Shown one piece after another: positions 44,687 through 53,452 of a DNA stretch of 64,000 bases. Source of the DNA: Rhodospirillaceae bacterium (lineage in GTDB: Bacteria; Pseudomonadota; Alphaproteobacteria; UBA6615); contig JABIVD010000029.1 of NCBI GenBank assembly GCA_018667335.1, forward strand, positions 1 through 64,000. Reading direction: 5' to 3'. Each line of letters begins with the position of its first letter. Position 1 is the first letter of the stretch. The notes beneath the pieces are model-generated. The model worked only from the letters and a program-made list of their open reading frames with translations, searched no databases and was not told where the DNA came from. The position numbers were made by a program, and so were the translations under genes.

Positions 44687-45454
44687 TTACCGCCCCCGCA
44701 GCATCCGGTCATACATCGCATAGATGTACTCCCAGTCCCGGTAGGTCGCCTGCTTGTCGTAGGCGTCACGGTCGGGAATCGCATAGCCGTGCGGCGCACC
44801 CGGGTGGATGATCTGCGTGTAGTCGCAGTCCTGGCCGGCAAACGCCGCCTCGACCGCGGCCGCCGTCTCGCGCGGCGCGTAATGATCATTTTCGCCGATG
44901 CCGTTGTAGAACATGCCGCGCACGCGCGGCGCCTCGGTGTGGGGCGAATCCGCGCCGTCCGTGAACAGTCGCGTGCCGTGCAGGCTGGCGTTGGCGACGA
45001 ACGTCTCGGGAAACGCCCCGGCGACCCGCAGCACGTGACGGCCCCCCATGCAGTAGCCAACCGAGCCCGCGGGGCCCGGGAGCACGGCAGCGTCCTGGGC
45101 CAAAACTTCCATCAGAGAGCCCGTGTCCGCGACCGCCATCGGGTCGCTCACATGGGTGCGGTAGGCCTGGATCTTCTCCTGGTCCGCTTCGGGCAGATCC
45201 TTCAGCGAAGAGGTCGTCCCGTCCGGGTTGCGGTAGTCGAAATGCTCCCCACCCATCCGGTAATAGATGTTCGGCAACGCCACGGTGTAGCCGACGCAGG
45301 CGATCTGCCGAGCAATATCGCGCAGCTGCTCGCGAATGCCCCAGACATCCATGAACAGGACAACCGGCGCGAACGGACCACCTTCTTCAGGATGGGTGAT
45401 GAAGGTTTCCATCACGCCGTCGGCGGTCGGCACATCCACGGTTTTCTCAAGCAT
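44687..45454 (-). CDS. Dienelactone hydrolase-family protein
   Basis: The start at MLEKTVDVPTADG follows a GGGAG site. The 255-residue alpha/beta hydrolase shows VVLFMDVWGIREQLRDIARQ, the nucleophile elbow GYCMGGRH with Cys in the Ser position (near residue 134), and the late PGAPHGYAIPDRDAYD carrying the catalytic His. The Cys nucleophile is diagnostic of dienelactone hydrolases of aromatic degradation. It is the last gene of a six-gene leftward run that includes a TTT transporter. It could hydrolyse a lactone product of ring cleavage; other ester substrates are possible. Confidence 0.86.
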   Translation of the reverse strand: MLEKTVDVPTADGVMETFITHPEEGGPFAPVVLFMDVWGIREQLRDIARQIACVGYTVALPNIYYRMGGEHFDYRNPDGTTSSLKDLPEADQEKIQAYRTHVSDPMAVADTGSLMEVLAQDAAVLPGPAGSVGYCMGGRHVLRVAGAFPETFVANASLHGTRLFTDGADSPHTEAPRVRGMFYNGIGENDHYAPRETAAAVEAAFAGQDCDYTQIIHPGAPHGYAIPDRDAYDKQATYRDWEYIYAMYDRMLRGR

Positions 45455-45527
45455 CCAATCACTCCCATAGCGCCACCGATCATGGCCGGAATCTTCAGGC
45501 CATGTAAGTCCCAACAGCCAGCAACGA

Positions 45528-46541
45528 TCAGTCGTCCGAGGCGAGAATCTCCGCCACCGTCACGTGACGGCCCTCGGCGACCGACGTGATGCCCGCCTTG
45601 ACCACCGCCAGCGAGGTCATGGCGCTCTCGCCGCCCACCTCGGGTTCCGCGTCGCCGGCAATGGCATCCGCCCACTCGATCAGCTGTTCGGCGATCGCGT
45701 CGTTCTTCTCGACCGCCACCGGCTGCTGGTTCGTGTCCCCCTGGTGGAGGCAGCGCAGCCCGTCGAACAGATTGTAGTAGGCGCTCATCTTCTTGCCGTA
45801 GATGTTCATCAGGTAATACTCGGACGCCGACGCGTAACTGGTCGAGAGCGACGATACCGCGCCATTCTCGTGCTGCATCATGAGCGTGCCCACATCCGGG
45901 TTGTCCCCCGGCAGCACCAGCTGGGCCGCCATACCGGAGACGGATTCGATCGGCCCGAGCAGCATGGTCAGCACATCCACATAGTGCAGCCCGATCTGCA
46001 GCATCACGCCGCCCGGCATGCCCTCGGCGGTGTAGCGCCAGTGGCCCAGCTCGAATTGCCCGGCGCGGTCGCGGCTGATATTCGCCTCGGCCTGCACCAG
46101 CGTGCCGAACTCGCCGGCCGCGATACGATCCTGAATCCAGCGAAAGTGGCTCTCGCGCCGGCGCTGATAGCCGACGGAAAGAACGACGCCCGCATCGGCG
46201 CAGGCCTTGGTGATCGCGCGGGCCTCGCCGATCGTGTTGGCCACCGGTTTGTCCAGGAACACATGCTTGCCGGCCGCCGCCACCGCCGCGGTCGTCTCGA
46301 GATGGACATGGTTCGGCGTGGTGTTGATGACCGCGTCGATCGAATCGTCGGCGAGGATCTCATCCAGGCTCGACGCGGCGGCGCAATTGTACTTCGCAGC
46401 GAAGGCCTGGCGCTTGTCCTCGGAGCGGGTAAAACAGGACGCGATCTCAACCCGGCCATCGGTGCGGCCGGCCGCATCGGCCAGAACATCGGACCACCAG
46501 CCCAGGCCAACAGATGCGACGCGAAGGGGTTTGGTGCTCAT
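45528..46541 (-). CDS. Gfo/Idh/MocA-family oxidoreductase (catabolic island)
   Basis: This 337-residue protein has an N-terminal Rossmann fold (RVASVGLGWWSDVLADAAGR), VINTTPNHVH and the hallmark AGKHVFLDKPVANTIGEA, with Asp-Lys-Pro replacing the usual Glu-Lys-Pro. The C-terminal substrate domain is of normal size. It overlaps the TctA gene by 4 bases (46538-46541), so the two are translated together, and a dienelactone hydrolase gene follows. It probably oxidises a hydroxylated compound imported by the TTT system. It is only distantly related to the two glycan-locus members at the left end. Confidence 0.88.
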   Translation of the reverse strand: MSTKPLRVASVGLGWWSDVLADAAGRTDGRVEIASCFTRSEDKRQAFAAKYNCAAASSLDEILADDSIDAVINTTPNHVHLETTAAVAAAGKHVFLDKPVANTIGEARAITKACADAGVVLSVGYQRRRESHFRWIQDRIAAGEFGTLVQAEANISRDRAGQFELGHWRYTAEGMPGGVMLQIGLHYVDVLTMLLGPIESVSGMAAQLVLPGDNPDVGTLMMQHENGAVSSLSTSYASASEYYLMNIYGKKMSAYYNLFDGLRCLHQGDTNQQPVAVEKNDAIAEQLIEWADAIAGDAEPEVGGESAMTSLAVVKAGITSVAEGRHVTVAEILASDD

Positions 46542-48049
46542 GAGGAACTCTCCTTGTTGGATGATTGCTCCGACTTCCGCCGGAGCCGGGCCGAACGCAG
46601 CGACCAGATGATAGAAAGCGCCGACAGGCTGAGAAACGCCACACTGATCGGCGACGAGAAGAAGATCGAGATGTCGCCCTGGGATGACGTCAGCGCGACA
46701 CGCAAATTCTCCTCCAGAGGCACGCCGAGCACGAGGGCCAGCAGCAGCGGCACCACCGGCATATCCAGCCAGCGCATAGCCAGCCCGACGAGGCCGAAGA
46801 ACAGCATCACATAGACATCAAAGAAATTGTTGCGCAGCGCGAAGCTGCCGATCACGCACAGGACGGCAACCGTCGGCATCAGCAGCGCACGCGGCGTCGC
46901 CAGCAGCTTGACCAGAAACCGCAGGGCGGTCAGCGCGATGATGAAGTTGAAGATGTTGGCCCAGAAGAACGAGAAGATCAGGCCAAACGCGAAGTCGCCG
47001 CGCTCGATGAACATCAAGGGGCCCGGTGCCAGACCATGGATGATCAGGGCGCCGATCAGGATCGCCGTCACCGGGTCGCCGGGGATGCCCAGGGTCATCA
47101 TGGGAATCAACGCGCCGCCGGTGACCGCGTTGTTCGCCGATTCCGGCGCCGCAACACCCTCGATCGCGCCCTTGCCGAAATCATCCCGACGTTTGGAAAT
47201 GCGCCGCGTGTAGTCGTAACTGATGAAGGCCGCGATCGGCCCCCCCGCGCCCGGCAGAATGCCGAGGAAGGCCCCGGTCAGCGAGCCGATGGTGACCGGC
47301 AGCCGAATGGCCTTCAAATCCGCCATGCGCGGCAGCACCGATTTGAGCTTCGTCTGGATGCGTGCCGCCCCGTCCTTCACATCCGCCAGATTGCTCACCA
47401 ACTGCGGAATCGCGAACAGGCCGATCATGGCCGTCAGGAAGTGGATTCCACCCAGCAGGTTGACCTGGCCGAAGGTGAACCGCTGGGACCCCATCACCGG
47501 GTCCTGGCCGATGGTGACGATCGCCAGGCCGATCGCCCCCGACAGCAATCCCTTGACCAGAGACTGGGCCGCGAAGCTACAGATGATCGTGATGCCGAAG
47601 AACACGAGCGCGAACATGTCTTCGGTGCGGAAGCTCAGCGCGACCTCGGCCAGCAACGGCGCGATGAACAGAAGGCCGAGGAAACTGACCATGCCGCCGA
47701 TAAAACTCGACGTGATCGCAATACCCAGCGCCCGGCCGGCCTCGCCGCGCACCGACATCGGGTAACCGTCGATCGCCGTGGCCGACGCCGACGGCGTCCC
47801 GGGAATATTCAGCAGGACCGCCGAGAAACTCCCGCCGGTCATCCCGCCCACATACAGGCCCAGCAGCAGGGCGATGGAGATATCCGCCGGCAAGGCGAAC
47901 GTCACCGGCAGCAGGATGATGATGCCCGTGCTGATCGTCATGCCGGGAATCATCCCGACGGTCAGGCCGATGAAGACGCCGACCGCCGTCGTCAGCAGAA
48001 CGAGGAGGCCCGACGCCTGGGCAATGCCGGCAAGGACATCCGGGCTCAT
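46538..48049 (-). CDS. tctA: TTT-family large membrane subunit (TctA), system 2
   Basis: This 503-residue protein has the TctA glycine-rich motifs GLTVGMIPGMTISTGIIILL and GILPGAGGPIAAFISYDYTR, and TGGSFSAVLLNIPGTPSASA, with about twelve membrane segments. It starts within the end of the TctB gene (overlap of 4 bases) and ends within the start of the Gfo/Idh gene. It is clearly a TctA but differs substantially from the copy at 34657, so the two TTT systems are not a recent duplication. Substrate is unknown. Confidence 0.94.
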   Translation of the reverse strand: MSPDVLAGIAQASGLLVLLTTAVGVFIGLTVGMIPGMTISTGIIILLPVTFALPADISIALLLGLYVGGMTGGSFSAVLLNIPGTPSASATAIDGYPMSVRGEAGRALGIAITSSFIGGMVSFLGLLFIAPLLAEVALSFRTEDMFALVFFGITIICSFAAQSLVKGLLSGAIGLAIVTIGQDPVMGSQRFTFGQVNLLGGIHFLTAMIGLFAIPQLVSNLADVKDGAARIQTKLKSVLPRMADLKAIRLPVTIGSLTGAFLGILPGAGGPIAAFISYDYTRRISKRRDDFGKGAIEGVAAPESANNAVTGGALIPMMTLGIPGDPVTAILIGALIIHGLAPGPLMFIERGDFAFGLIFSFFWANIFNFIIALTALRFLVKLLATPRALLMPTVAVLCVIGSFALRNNFFDVYVMLFFGLVGLAMRWLDMPVVPLLLALVLGVPLEENLRVALTSSQGDISIFFSSPISVAFLSLSALSIIWSLRSARLRRKSEQSSNKESSS

Positions 48050-48504
48050 GGGACGATCCCCTTCAGCAGCCCTGTCGGCAGGAACACGTTGAACCCGTGG
48101 CGGAATAACAAATAGAGCAGGCCCGTCGCGACGATCGCCCCAACCGCGACACGCAGCGGTCGCGCCTCGCCGAACAGCACCATCAGCGCCGCGAAGAAAG
48201 GTGCGGTCGCGAGGATGAACCCGAGACCCGGAAGGGTCGCCAGATAGACGACAAACACCCCCAACGCCCAGATGGCGCGCTGCCGCCCGGCGGCGCGCGG
48301 CGGCACCGGCCCATCGGCACCCACCAGGCCCTGAACGAGCAAGGTGGCCGACAGGGCGAGAATCACGATCGTGTTGATCCAGGGGAAAAACGGCGGTCCC
48401 GGCGTGTCGGGAAGGCTGCGCACCGGCAGTTGCGTCGTCAGTATGCCGTAGCCCGCGCCCAGCGCGAGCAGGAACAGTGCGGCAATTAGATTACGGCGGC
48501 GCAT
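48046..48504 (-). CDS. tctB: TTT-family small membrane subunit (TctB), system 2
   Basis: From MRRRNLIAALFLLALGAGY (start 48504) the protein has 152 residues with four predicted membrane segments, a layout typical of TctB, and PFFPWINTIVILALSATLL in the middle. The longer frame to 48609 runs through the intercistronic hairpin and is rejected. It overlaps TctA by 4 bases. The two together form the inner-membrane permease of the second TTT system. Confidence 0.85.
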   Translation of the reverse strand: MRRRNLIAALFLLALGAGYGILTTQLPVRSLPDTPGPPFFPWINTIVILALSATLLVQGLVGADGPVPPRAAGRQRAIWALGVFVVYLATLPGLGFILATAPFFAALMVLFGEARPLRVAVGAIVATGLLYLLFRHGFNVFLPTGLLKGIVP

Positions 48505-48563
48505 GGTACCCGCAGGAAAATGGATGGACCCGCCCGGCCAAAGCCCGACGCTATAAAAGGGCG

Positions 48564-48604
48564 ATGGGCCCGCCCGGGGGAATATCCCCAAAGGACGGGC
48601 CCAT
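48564..48604. terminator. Strong intercistronic hairpin between tctC and tctB (system 2)
   Basis: atgggcccg (48564-48572) is mirrored by cgggcccat (48596-48604), with an inner gggg/cccc pairing around aatat. On the minus-strand transcript it lies between the tctC stop and the tctB start, and CCCTTTTATAG follows, giving a short T run. It parallels the hairpin in system 1 and probably sets binding-protein excess by stabilisation or partial termination. Confidence 0.65.
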
Positions 48605-48614
48605 ACCAATTCAC

Positions 48615-49574
48615 TTATTTGGTCTTCAGAAGCCCGGCGCTCGCGAAGATAGCCTTCACCTTCGCATTCTCGTCAACGAGCAGAGCCTCGAACGCCGCGT
48701 GGCCCAGCGGGGCAACGGTGAAGCCCTTGGCCTTGGCGAGCTTCTGGAATTCCGGCGAGTTGGCCGCCTTGGCCATCGCGTCGGCCAGCTGCGCCTTCAC
48801 GTCGTCCGGCGTGTTCGGTGCCACCGACAGTCCGCGGAACAGGTCGAGCGACACATCGAAGCCCGCCTCCTTGGCGGTCGGCACGTCCGGGAAGACGGGA
48901 CTGCGCGCGGCCGTCGGCATCACCAGGATCTTCAGCTTGCCGGCGTTGGTCAGGTTCACGGCGCCGGTCAACGGCGCGATCATCGCGTCGGCTTCACCAT
49001 TCAGGACCGACTTGTTGCGACCCTTGATGCCCTTGGGCAGATGCACGACCTTGCAACCGGCCGCATCCATCAACTGGATGGCCGCGGCGTGGGTGGCGCT
49101 GCCGGTGCCCGAGTTGGCGACCTTCAGCGTGCTCGGCGCGGCCTTACAATCGGCGACAAACTCCGCAAAGTTGTTCCACTTGGCGTCGGCCTTGACGACG
49201 AACGGCTGGGGCTGGAACTCAACCCGGCCCACATGGTCCATCGCGTCATAGGCGAAGTCGGTGTTGCCGAGATTGGTCGTCGTCAGAACCGAAGTCGAGT
49301 TCCACGCGACCGTGTGGCCGTCGGGCTTGGAGTTTTTGATGTAGGTGTAGGTCACGGCACCGCCGCCGCCCGGGCGGTTCACCGGCGTAACGGGCACCCC
49401 AAGGATCGCGCTCATTTCCTTGGCGAGCAGACGGCCTTCGATATCGGCCCCGCCACCGGCGCCGAAGGGAATGACGAACTCGATCGGGCCGTCGGGAAAT
49501 GCCTGTGCGGGCGTCGCCGCAGCTGCAAGGCCGAGCGCAGCCGCGCCGACCATCATCGTACGGAACATGTTCAT
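48615..49574 (-). CDS. tctC: TTT-family (Bug/TctC) substrate-binding protein, system 2
   Basis: GGAGGATT stands a few bases before the ATG. The signal peptide MNMFRTMMVGAAALGLAAAA ends in PAQA, and the mature protein starts FPDGPIEFVIPFGAGGGADI, matching Bug proteins. It has 319 residues. It resembles other Bug proteins more in fold than in sequence to the system 1 copy, in keeping with a different ligand. It lies 39 bases after the HbpS-like gene. Confidence 0.92.
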   Translation of the reverse strand: MNMFRTMMVGAAALGLAAAATPAQAFPDGPIEFVIPFGAGGGADIEGRLLAKEMSAILGVPVTPVNRPGGGGAVTYTYIKNSKPDGHTVAWNSTSVLTTTNLGNTDFAYDAMDHVGRVEFQPQPFVVKADAKWNNFAEFVADCKAAPSTLKVANSGTGSATHAAAIQLMDAAGCKVVHLPKGIKGRNKSVLNGEADAMIAPLTGAVNLTNAGKLKILVMPTAARSPVFPDVPTAKEAGFDVSLDLFRGLSVAPNTPDDVKAQLADAMAKAANSPEFQKLAKAKGFTVAPLGHAAFEALLVDENAKVKAIFASAGLLKTK

Positions 49575-49613
49575 ATTGGAATCCTCCCAGATTCTTTGCG
49601 TGTTGCTTGTTGC

Positions 49614-50051
49614 TTAACTTGAGATGCCAACCGCTTCGAGTGCGGCCTGTGCGATATCCGCGTCCTGCTGCCAATCACCACCGCTGACGCCGATGCCGCC
49701 AAGGCATTCGCCATCCAGGATGATGGGGTAGCCGCCTTCCATGGCAGTCCAGCGTTCGGGACCCGCGGCCAGGGTCAGACCGATGGCGTGCAGCGTGTCG
49801 AGGTCCTGCCCCTGTGCGCCCTGGGTCGTCGTGATCCGCTTGTTCGAGGACGCGGTGACCGCCTTGACCGTGGACGAGTGCACGGTGTGGAACCGTCCGC
49901 CGTCCATGCGCTCCAGTATCATCGGATGTCCGCCGGCATCGACAACGACGACCGTCGCCGCGATTCCGAATTCCTCGGCCTTGGCGATGGCCGCAGCCAC
50001 CATCAGTTTCGCGCCCGCACTCGTCAGACGTTTGGTTTCTACAAATGACAT
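49614..50051 (-). CDS. HbpS/GlcG-family protein
   Basis: From MSFVETKRLTSAGAKLMVAA the protein has 145 residues and the GlcG/HbpS pattern, including ATVVVVDAGGHPMILERMDG and GGYPIILDGECLGGIGVSGG. The family includes haem-binding HbpS and GlcG of unknown role in the glycolate locus. No signal peptide is seen. It is the first gene of the leftward run that continues with the second TTT system, a Gfo/Idh enzyme and a dienelactone hydrolase. It may bind a small organic acid or a cofactor. Confidence 0.85.
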   Translation of the reverse strand: MSFVETKRLTSAGAKLMVAAAIAKAEEFGIAATVVVVDAGGHPMILERMDGGRFHTVHSSTVKAVTASSNKRITTTQGAQGQDLDTLHAIGLTLAAGPERWTAMEGGYPIILDGECLGGIGVSGGDWQQDADIAQAALEAVGISS

Positions 50052-50110
50052 TCCTGATTGTCCTCCCAGACGGCACGCCGTCGAAACGGGGCGCAAAACC
50101 TGGCCGATAT

Positions 50111-51958
50111 TTATACGTGATTGCTTTTGTCTCTCGGCCAGAGACCCGGCACCGTAGGGCGTCGGGTCACCTCCCGGCAAGGCCCGCGGACCGCACTAAA
50201 TTTGTGCCGGTTGAGCGCAAGCGCGATCGACAGGGAGAAGAAATAGCGCGGGTGGGTGTTGGCCCCCGACGTCTCGACCGGACGGGTCAGGGGCTGCGTC
50301 GCCTCAAGGCTGACGAAAATCGACCGCGGCAGGGTGGCCCGCAGACCGACCCCCGCCGACGACAGCGAGTGGCGCCGGAACGGTCCACTCGCGTTGCGGT
50401 TCCACACCGCACCCATGTCGTAAAAGCCGTAGAACTGCAGCGATTCCAGCACGTCGCCGGCATCCTCAAAGCTGTAACGCAGCTCCAGCGAGCCGGCGAC
50501 ACCGTCCTCACCGGTTACCTCTGCGAAATCATAGGCCCGGCCGAAGCGGCTGCCACCGACGGCAAACTCTTCGGACGCCAGCAACGAGTTGGCTGATTTC
50601 TGGCCGATCGCGGAGACCTGAGCAGACACGCCGCCATAGATGGACTGCGCATGAGAAAGCTCGGCGCTGACCTTGGTGAATTTTGGCTGACCATCGAAGC
50701 GCGACAACGGTTCCGCCCGCTCCCGCGACGCGCCCAGCACATCAATCCCCTGGCTTAGCCGCACCAACGCCGAGGAATAGAAGGTCTCGCCGGACCGATC
50801 GTAATTCAGCCGCAGCCGCACGACCCGCAGGCGGTCATCGAAATTCTCCGCACCAGACTGGTCTTCCGCGGCGTTGCGATACTCGGCGAACCCGTTGATC
50901 CAGAGATTCTCGGTGCGGCTCCGGATGATCGGATGACTGAGCCGCAGCGCGAACCGGTAGGATTCGCTCGACGTGTTCAGCTCCCCGGAACTGCTGCCGG
51001 AATCGATGACACTGTGGGAGGCCGAGAGCAGCGCCTCGGTGCCCGCGTTGCCCAGCGGCTGGAGGTAGCTGATCTCCTTGTAGAGAAGTTCTTCGGGCTG
51101 GTGGGGCACCGTGAAGATGCCCGCCTGAAGACGCTCCCCAAGCCCCAAAACGGAATTCGTGCCACCGCTGAGCCACGCCTGGAGCCGCCCGACGGATGGC
51201 GTGCCGCGGTTGTCGGTATAGGCAGTGCCGTCTACCACGTCATATTCAATGTCCAGTGTCAGTCGAAAGGCACCGGAGCCCTCTTCATCTTCGTCGAGGC
51301 TCGATTTCGCCACCGTGATCCCCGGCAGATCGCCGATCAGCAGGAGATTGCGTTCGAGCGTGTCGAGGGTCAGCGGCTGCTCACCACGGATCGCGCGCGC
51401 ATAGGCCGAGAGATCGACCGGCGCGCCATCGAGGCCCTCAATCACCACCTCCGTCACCGAGCCCTCGGCGACCTGCACCGTCAGCACCCCGGTGTCGATG
51501 GTCTGGGGTGGCACGAAGGCGCGGGACAAAACGTAGCCCGCGTCGCGATAGATTTGGGTGATCTCGTTGGCGATCTCCGCGGCCGTCGCGGTGGTCACGG
51601 TCGTCGCGAGGAGGTCCTCATAAGTCGGCGCCAACGCCTCGGCGTTGAGGGTCTCCACCCCAAGGAGAGACACGGCGGCGAGGATAAACTCCACAGCGTC
51701 GTCGCCTGCCTCCTCCGGGAGGTCCGGGAGATCCGTGCCCCGCTCGGGCTGGCGCGGCTGTTGCGGTGTCGCGTCGTCGATACGCCGCTCGATCTGCCCG
51801 GCATCCGTGGTCCCGCCGGTGGTCTGGGCGGCGGCGGGCGCGACCCAAAGCAGCATGACGAAGCCAAGCGCGAGCAGCGCGACAGGCGTCGCAACGGGGG
51901 TTCGCCGTCCGGCCGAGATCGATCGGAACGAGGAATATGTCTTCTTGGGCTCGTTCAT
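50111..51958 (-). CDS. TpsB/ShlB-type outer-membrane transporter (two-partner secretion), possible C-terminal frameshift
   Basis: The start at MNEPKKTYSSFRS leads into a signal peptide ending APAAAQ. POTRA regions follow, with AGYVLSRAFVPPQTIDTGVL and VTEVVIEGLDGAPVDL, then a beta-barrel with FYGFYDMGAVWNR. The last strand reads RYFFSLSIALALNRHKF, which should end in Phe as barrel proteins do, yet 28 further residues follow. One extra T in the run at 50198-50203 would give TTT TAG, so a recent single-base loss or a sequencing error is likely. No TpsA exoprotein gene is in the window; FecR and CHASE2 genes lie divergently. Confidence 0.82.
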   Translation of the reverse strand: MNEPKKTYSSFRSISAGRRTPVATPVALLALGFVMLLWVAPAAAQTTGGTTDAGQIERRIDDATPQQPRQPERGTDLPDLPEEAGDDAVEFILAAVSLLGVETLNAEALAPTYEDLLATTVTTATAAEIANEITQIYRDAGYVLSRAFVPPQTIDTGVLTVQVAEGSVTEVVIEGLDGAPVDLSAYARAIRGEQPLTLDTLERNLLLIGDLPGITVAKSSLDEDEEGSGAFRLTLDIEYDVVDGTAYTDNRGTPSVGRLQAWLSGGTNSVLGLGERLQAGIFTVPHQPEELLYKEISYLQPLGNAGTEALLSASHSVIDSGSSSGELNTSSESYRFALRLSHPIIRSRTENLWINGFAEYRNAAEDQSGAENFDDRLRVVRLRLNYDRSGETFYSSALVRLSQGIDVLGASRERAEPLSRFDGQPKFTKVSAELSHAQSIYGGVSAQVSAIGQKSANSLLASEEFAVGGSRFGRAYDFAEVTGEDGVAGSLELRYSFEDAGDVLESLQFYGFYDMGAVWNRNASGPFRRHSLSSAGVGLRATLPRSIFVSLEATQPLTRPVETSGANTHPRYFFSLSIALALNRHKFSAVRGPCREVTRRPTVPGLWPRDKSNHV

Positions 51959-52060
51959 CGGTTTTGAATGGATTCGCCGGGCAAGTGGTTGAAATACTCT
52001 GATACCCCGTAAATCCTTAATAAACCAATGCATTCCCAGATATCTAAAATTCATGGAAAG

Positions 52061-52087
52061 TTTCAAGTTATTTGTAACTAATTGAAA
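52061..52087. promoter_or_regulatory. AT-rich imperfect palindrome in the divergent TpsB/FecR region
   Basis: tttcaagtta (52061-52070) faces taac...ttgaaa (52075-52087) with three unpaired bases, in a stretch much richer in A and T than its surroundings. It lies between divergent genes starting at 51958 and 52196, a 237-base intergenic region, so it may hold both promoters and an operator. Confidence 0.35.
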
Positions 52088-52195
52088 TTGCTTACATTTT
52101 TTCTACGAACTACAATCTTCTCAACATCAACCAAGGCGTCACCGCACCCCGTAATAAGAAAGCATGCAGGGTCGGCGATTGAAAGGCAGGAAGCC

Positions 52196-53344
52196 ATGTT
52201 CGCCAGAACGACGATGAAACAGTATTTCGCAGGAGCCGCAGCGGCCGTCATGATGACAGCCACATTCGGCAGCCAGGCCATGGCCGCATCGAGCGATGCA
52301 CCGTGGAAAATCCAGGAAGTCACGGGCGAAGCCCGCTTCGTAGATCAGGAGAAGGGTGCCGAGGCCGCTTCGGCCGGCACCATCATGGACGCAGGCGACC
52401 GCGTCAAAACCGGTGCGGATGGCCGCGTGGTGATCGTGCGCGGCGAGGAGCGGATCACCGTTTCCCCGTCCAGCGAGATGGGTCTGCCGGTCAAAAATGA
52501 CGGGCCCTACAGCACGCGCATTCTCCAGAACCTTGGCACCATTCTCTTGAAGGTGCAGAAGCAGCCCAACCAGCATTTCGAGGTGCAGACTCCCTACATG
52601 GCCGCCGTGGTGAAGGGCACGACCTTCACGGTGAGTGTCGGCAACAAGGGTGCAGCCGTACACGTGGTCGAGGGTGCGGTGCAGGTCGCCGACCTGGCGG
52701 GCCAGCAGGTTCAGCTGATCCGTCCCGGACAGACCGCGACGCGCAGCAGCGATTCCAGTGCGCCCGTAAAAGTCACCGGTGTCGGCGCGGCACCGGCCGG
52801 CAAGCCCGACAAGGCCGAGGTCGACAGTCCGGCCGCAAAGCCGGATGCCAAATCCGACGACGCCAAGGCCGCGCCGGGTTCGCGTGGCAATGCCGCAGCA
52901 GCGGCGGCCAAGGGAGGCCCCAGCGGAGATGGCACCAAAGGCGACGCCAACAAAGGCAATGGCAACGCAAACCAGAACACGCCAAGCAAGGGCGGACCGA
53001 AGATCGCCAAAGCGCTGGGTAACCTGAACCTGAATGTCGCGGCGGTGACGAACGGCCTTGCGACCGGACCGGGCAAGTCGGCCGGCGCGGGACAGAGTAA
53101 CGGTCAGGGCAACGGCAAGGCGAAGGCCGCGTCGAGCGCCGGCGGTAACGGGTTCGCTCCAGACGTAGCGAAAGTGCCCGTGAACGTTATTGTCGCTCAG
53201 GCCACAGGTAACAGTGGCAACGGCAACAGCAGCGCCTCGTCCGATGGCAGCGGAAACGCAAACGGAAACTCAAACGGCGGCGGAAACGGCAATGGCAACG
53301 GCAATGGGAATGCGAACGGAAAGGGCAAAGGAAAGGGAAAGTAA
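52196..53344 (+). CDS. FecR-domain protein with a Gly/Asn-rich tail
   Basis: The ATG at 52196 follows AGGCAGGAAG and gives 382 residues. A signal peptide (AGAAAAVMMTATFGSQAMA) precedes a FecR domain over about residues 30-180, with AGDRVKTGADGRVVIVRGEE, ILQNLGTILLKVQKQPNQHF and MAAVVKGTTFTVSVG. The rest is a low-complexity region rich in Gly, Asn, Ala and Lys that ends with repeated Gly-Asn and Gly-Lys steps, likely disordered. FecR domains often sense a ligand or stiffen signalling complexes at the envelope. It sits immediately upstream of the CHASE2 kinase gene, with which it probably interacts. Confidence 0.85.
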   Translation: MFARTTMKQYFAGAAAAVMMTATFGSQAMAASSDAPWKIQEVTGEARFVDQEKGAEAASAGTIMDAGDRVKTGADGRVVIVRGEERITVSPSSEMGLPVKNDGPYSTRILQNLGTILLKVQKQPNQHFEVQTPYMAAVVKGTTFTVSVGNKGAAVHVVEGAVQVADLAGQQVQLIRPGQTATRSSDSSAPVKVTGVGAAPAGKPDKAEVDSPAAKPDAKSDDAKAAPGSRGNAAAAAAKGGPSGDGTKGDANKGNGNANQNTPSKGGPKIAKALGNLNLNVAAVTNGLATGPGKSAGAGQSNGQGNGKAKAASSAGGNGFAPDVAKVPVNVIVAQATGNSGNGNSSASSDGSGNANGNSNGGGNGNGNGNGNANGKGKGKGK

Positions 53345-53365
53345 AGAAATAGGGGCTTAACTGAG

Positions 53366-53396
53366 TGTCCGCCGCGCCCCCAGGGTGCGGCGGACA
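53366..53396. terminator. Hairpin between fecR-like and kinase genes
   Basis: tgtccgccgc (53366-53375) is mirrored by gcggcggaca (53387-53396), a perfect 10-pair stem with an 11-base loop. No T run follows, so it is more likely an attenuator or message-stabilising structure than a full terminator. It lies 22 bases after the FecR stop. Confidence 0.5.
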
Positions 53397-53410
53397 TGCG
53401 TTTCCAAATG

Positions 53411-53443
53411 TCGTCAAATATCGCCAAATATCGCCAAATATCG
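53411..53443. repeat. Three 10-base tandem repeats before the kinase gene
   Basis: The unit tcgccaaata occurs as tcgtcaaata, tcgccaaata, tcgccaaata, followed by a partial tcgaa, a phased 10-base array ending ten bases before the kinase start codon. Spacing by one helical turn suggests cooperative protein binding or slipped-strand variation. The repeat is visible directly in sequence; its role is unknown. Confidence 0.6.
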
Positions 53444-53452
53444 AAGGTATCG

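Noticed and set aside
47036-48115. 359-codon open frame on the + strand
   Set aside because: Antisense to TctA of system 2; composition dominated by Arg, Asp and His, typical of a complementary frame of a membrane gene.
53120-53344. Gly/Asn-rich end of the FecR-like gene considered as a CRISPR-like or minisatellite repeat
   Set aside because: The repeats are irregular codon-level Gly-Asn steps within an open frame, with no constant spacer or repeat unit.
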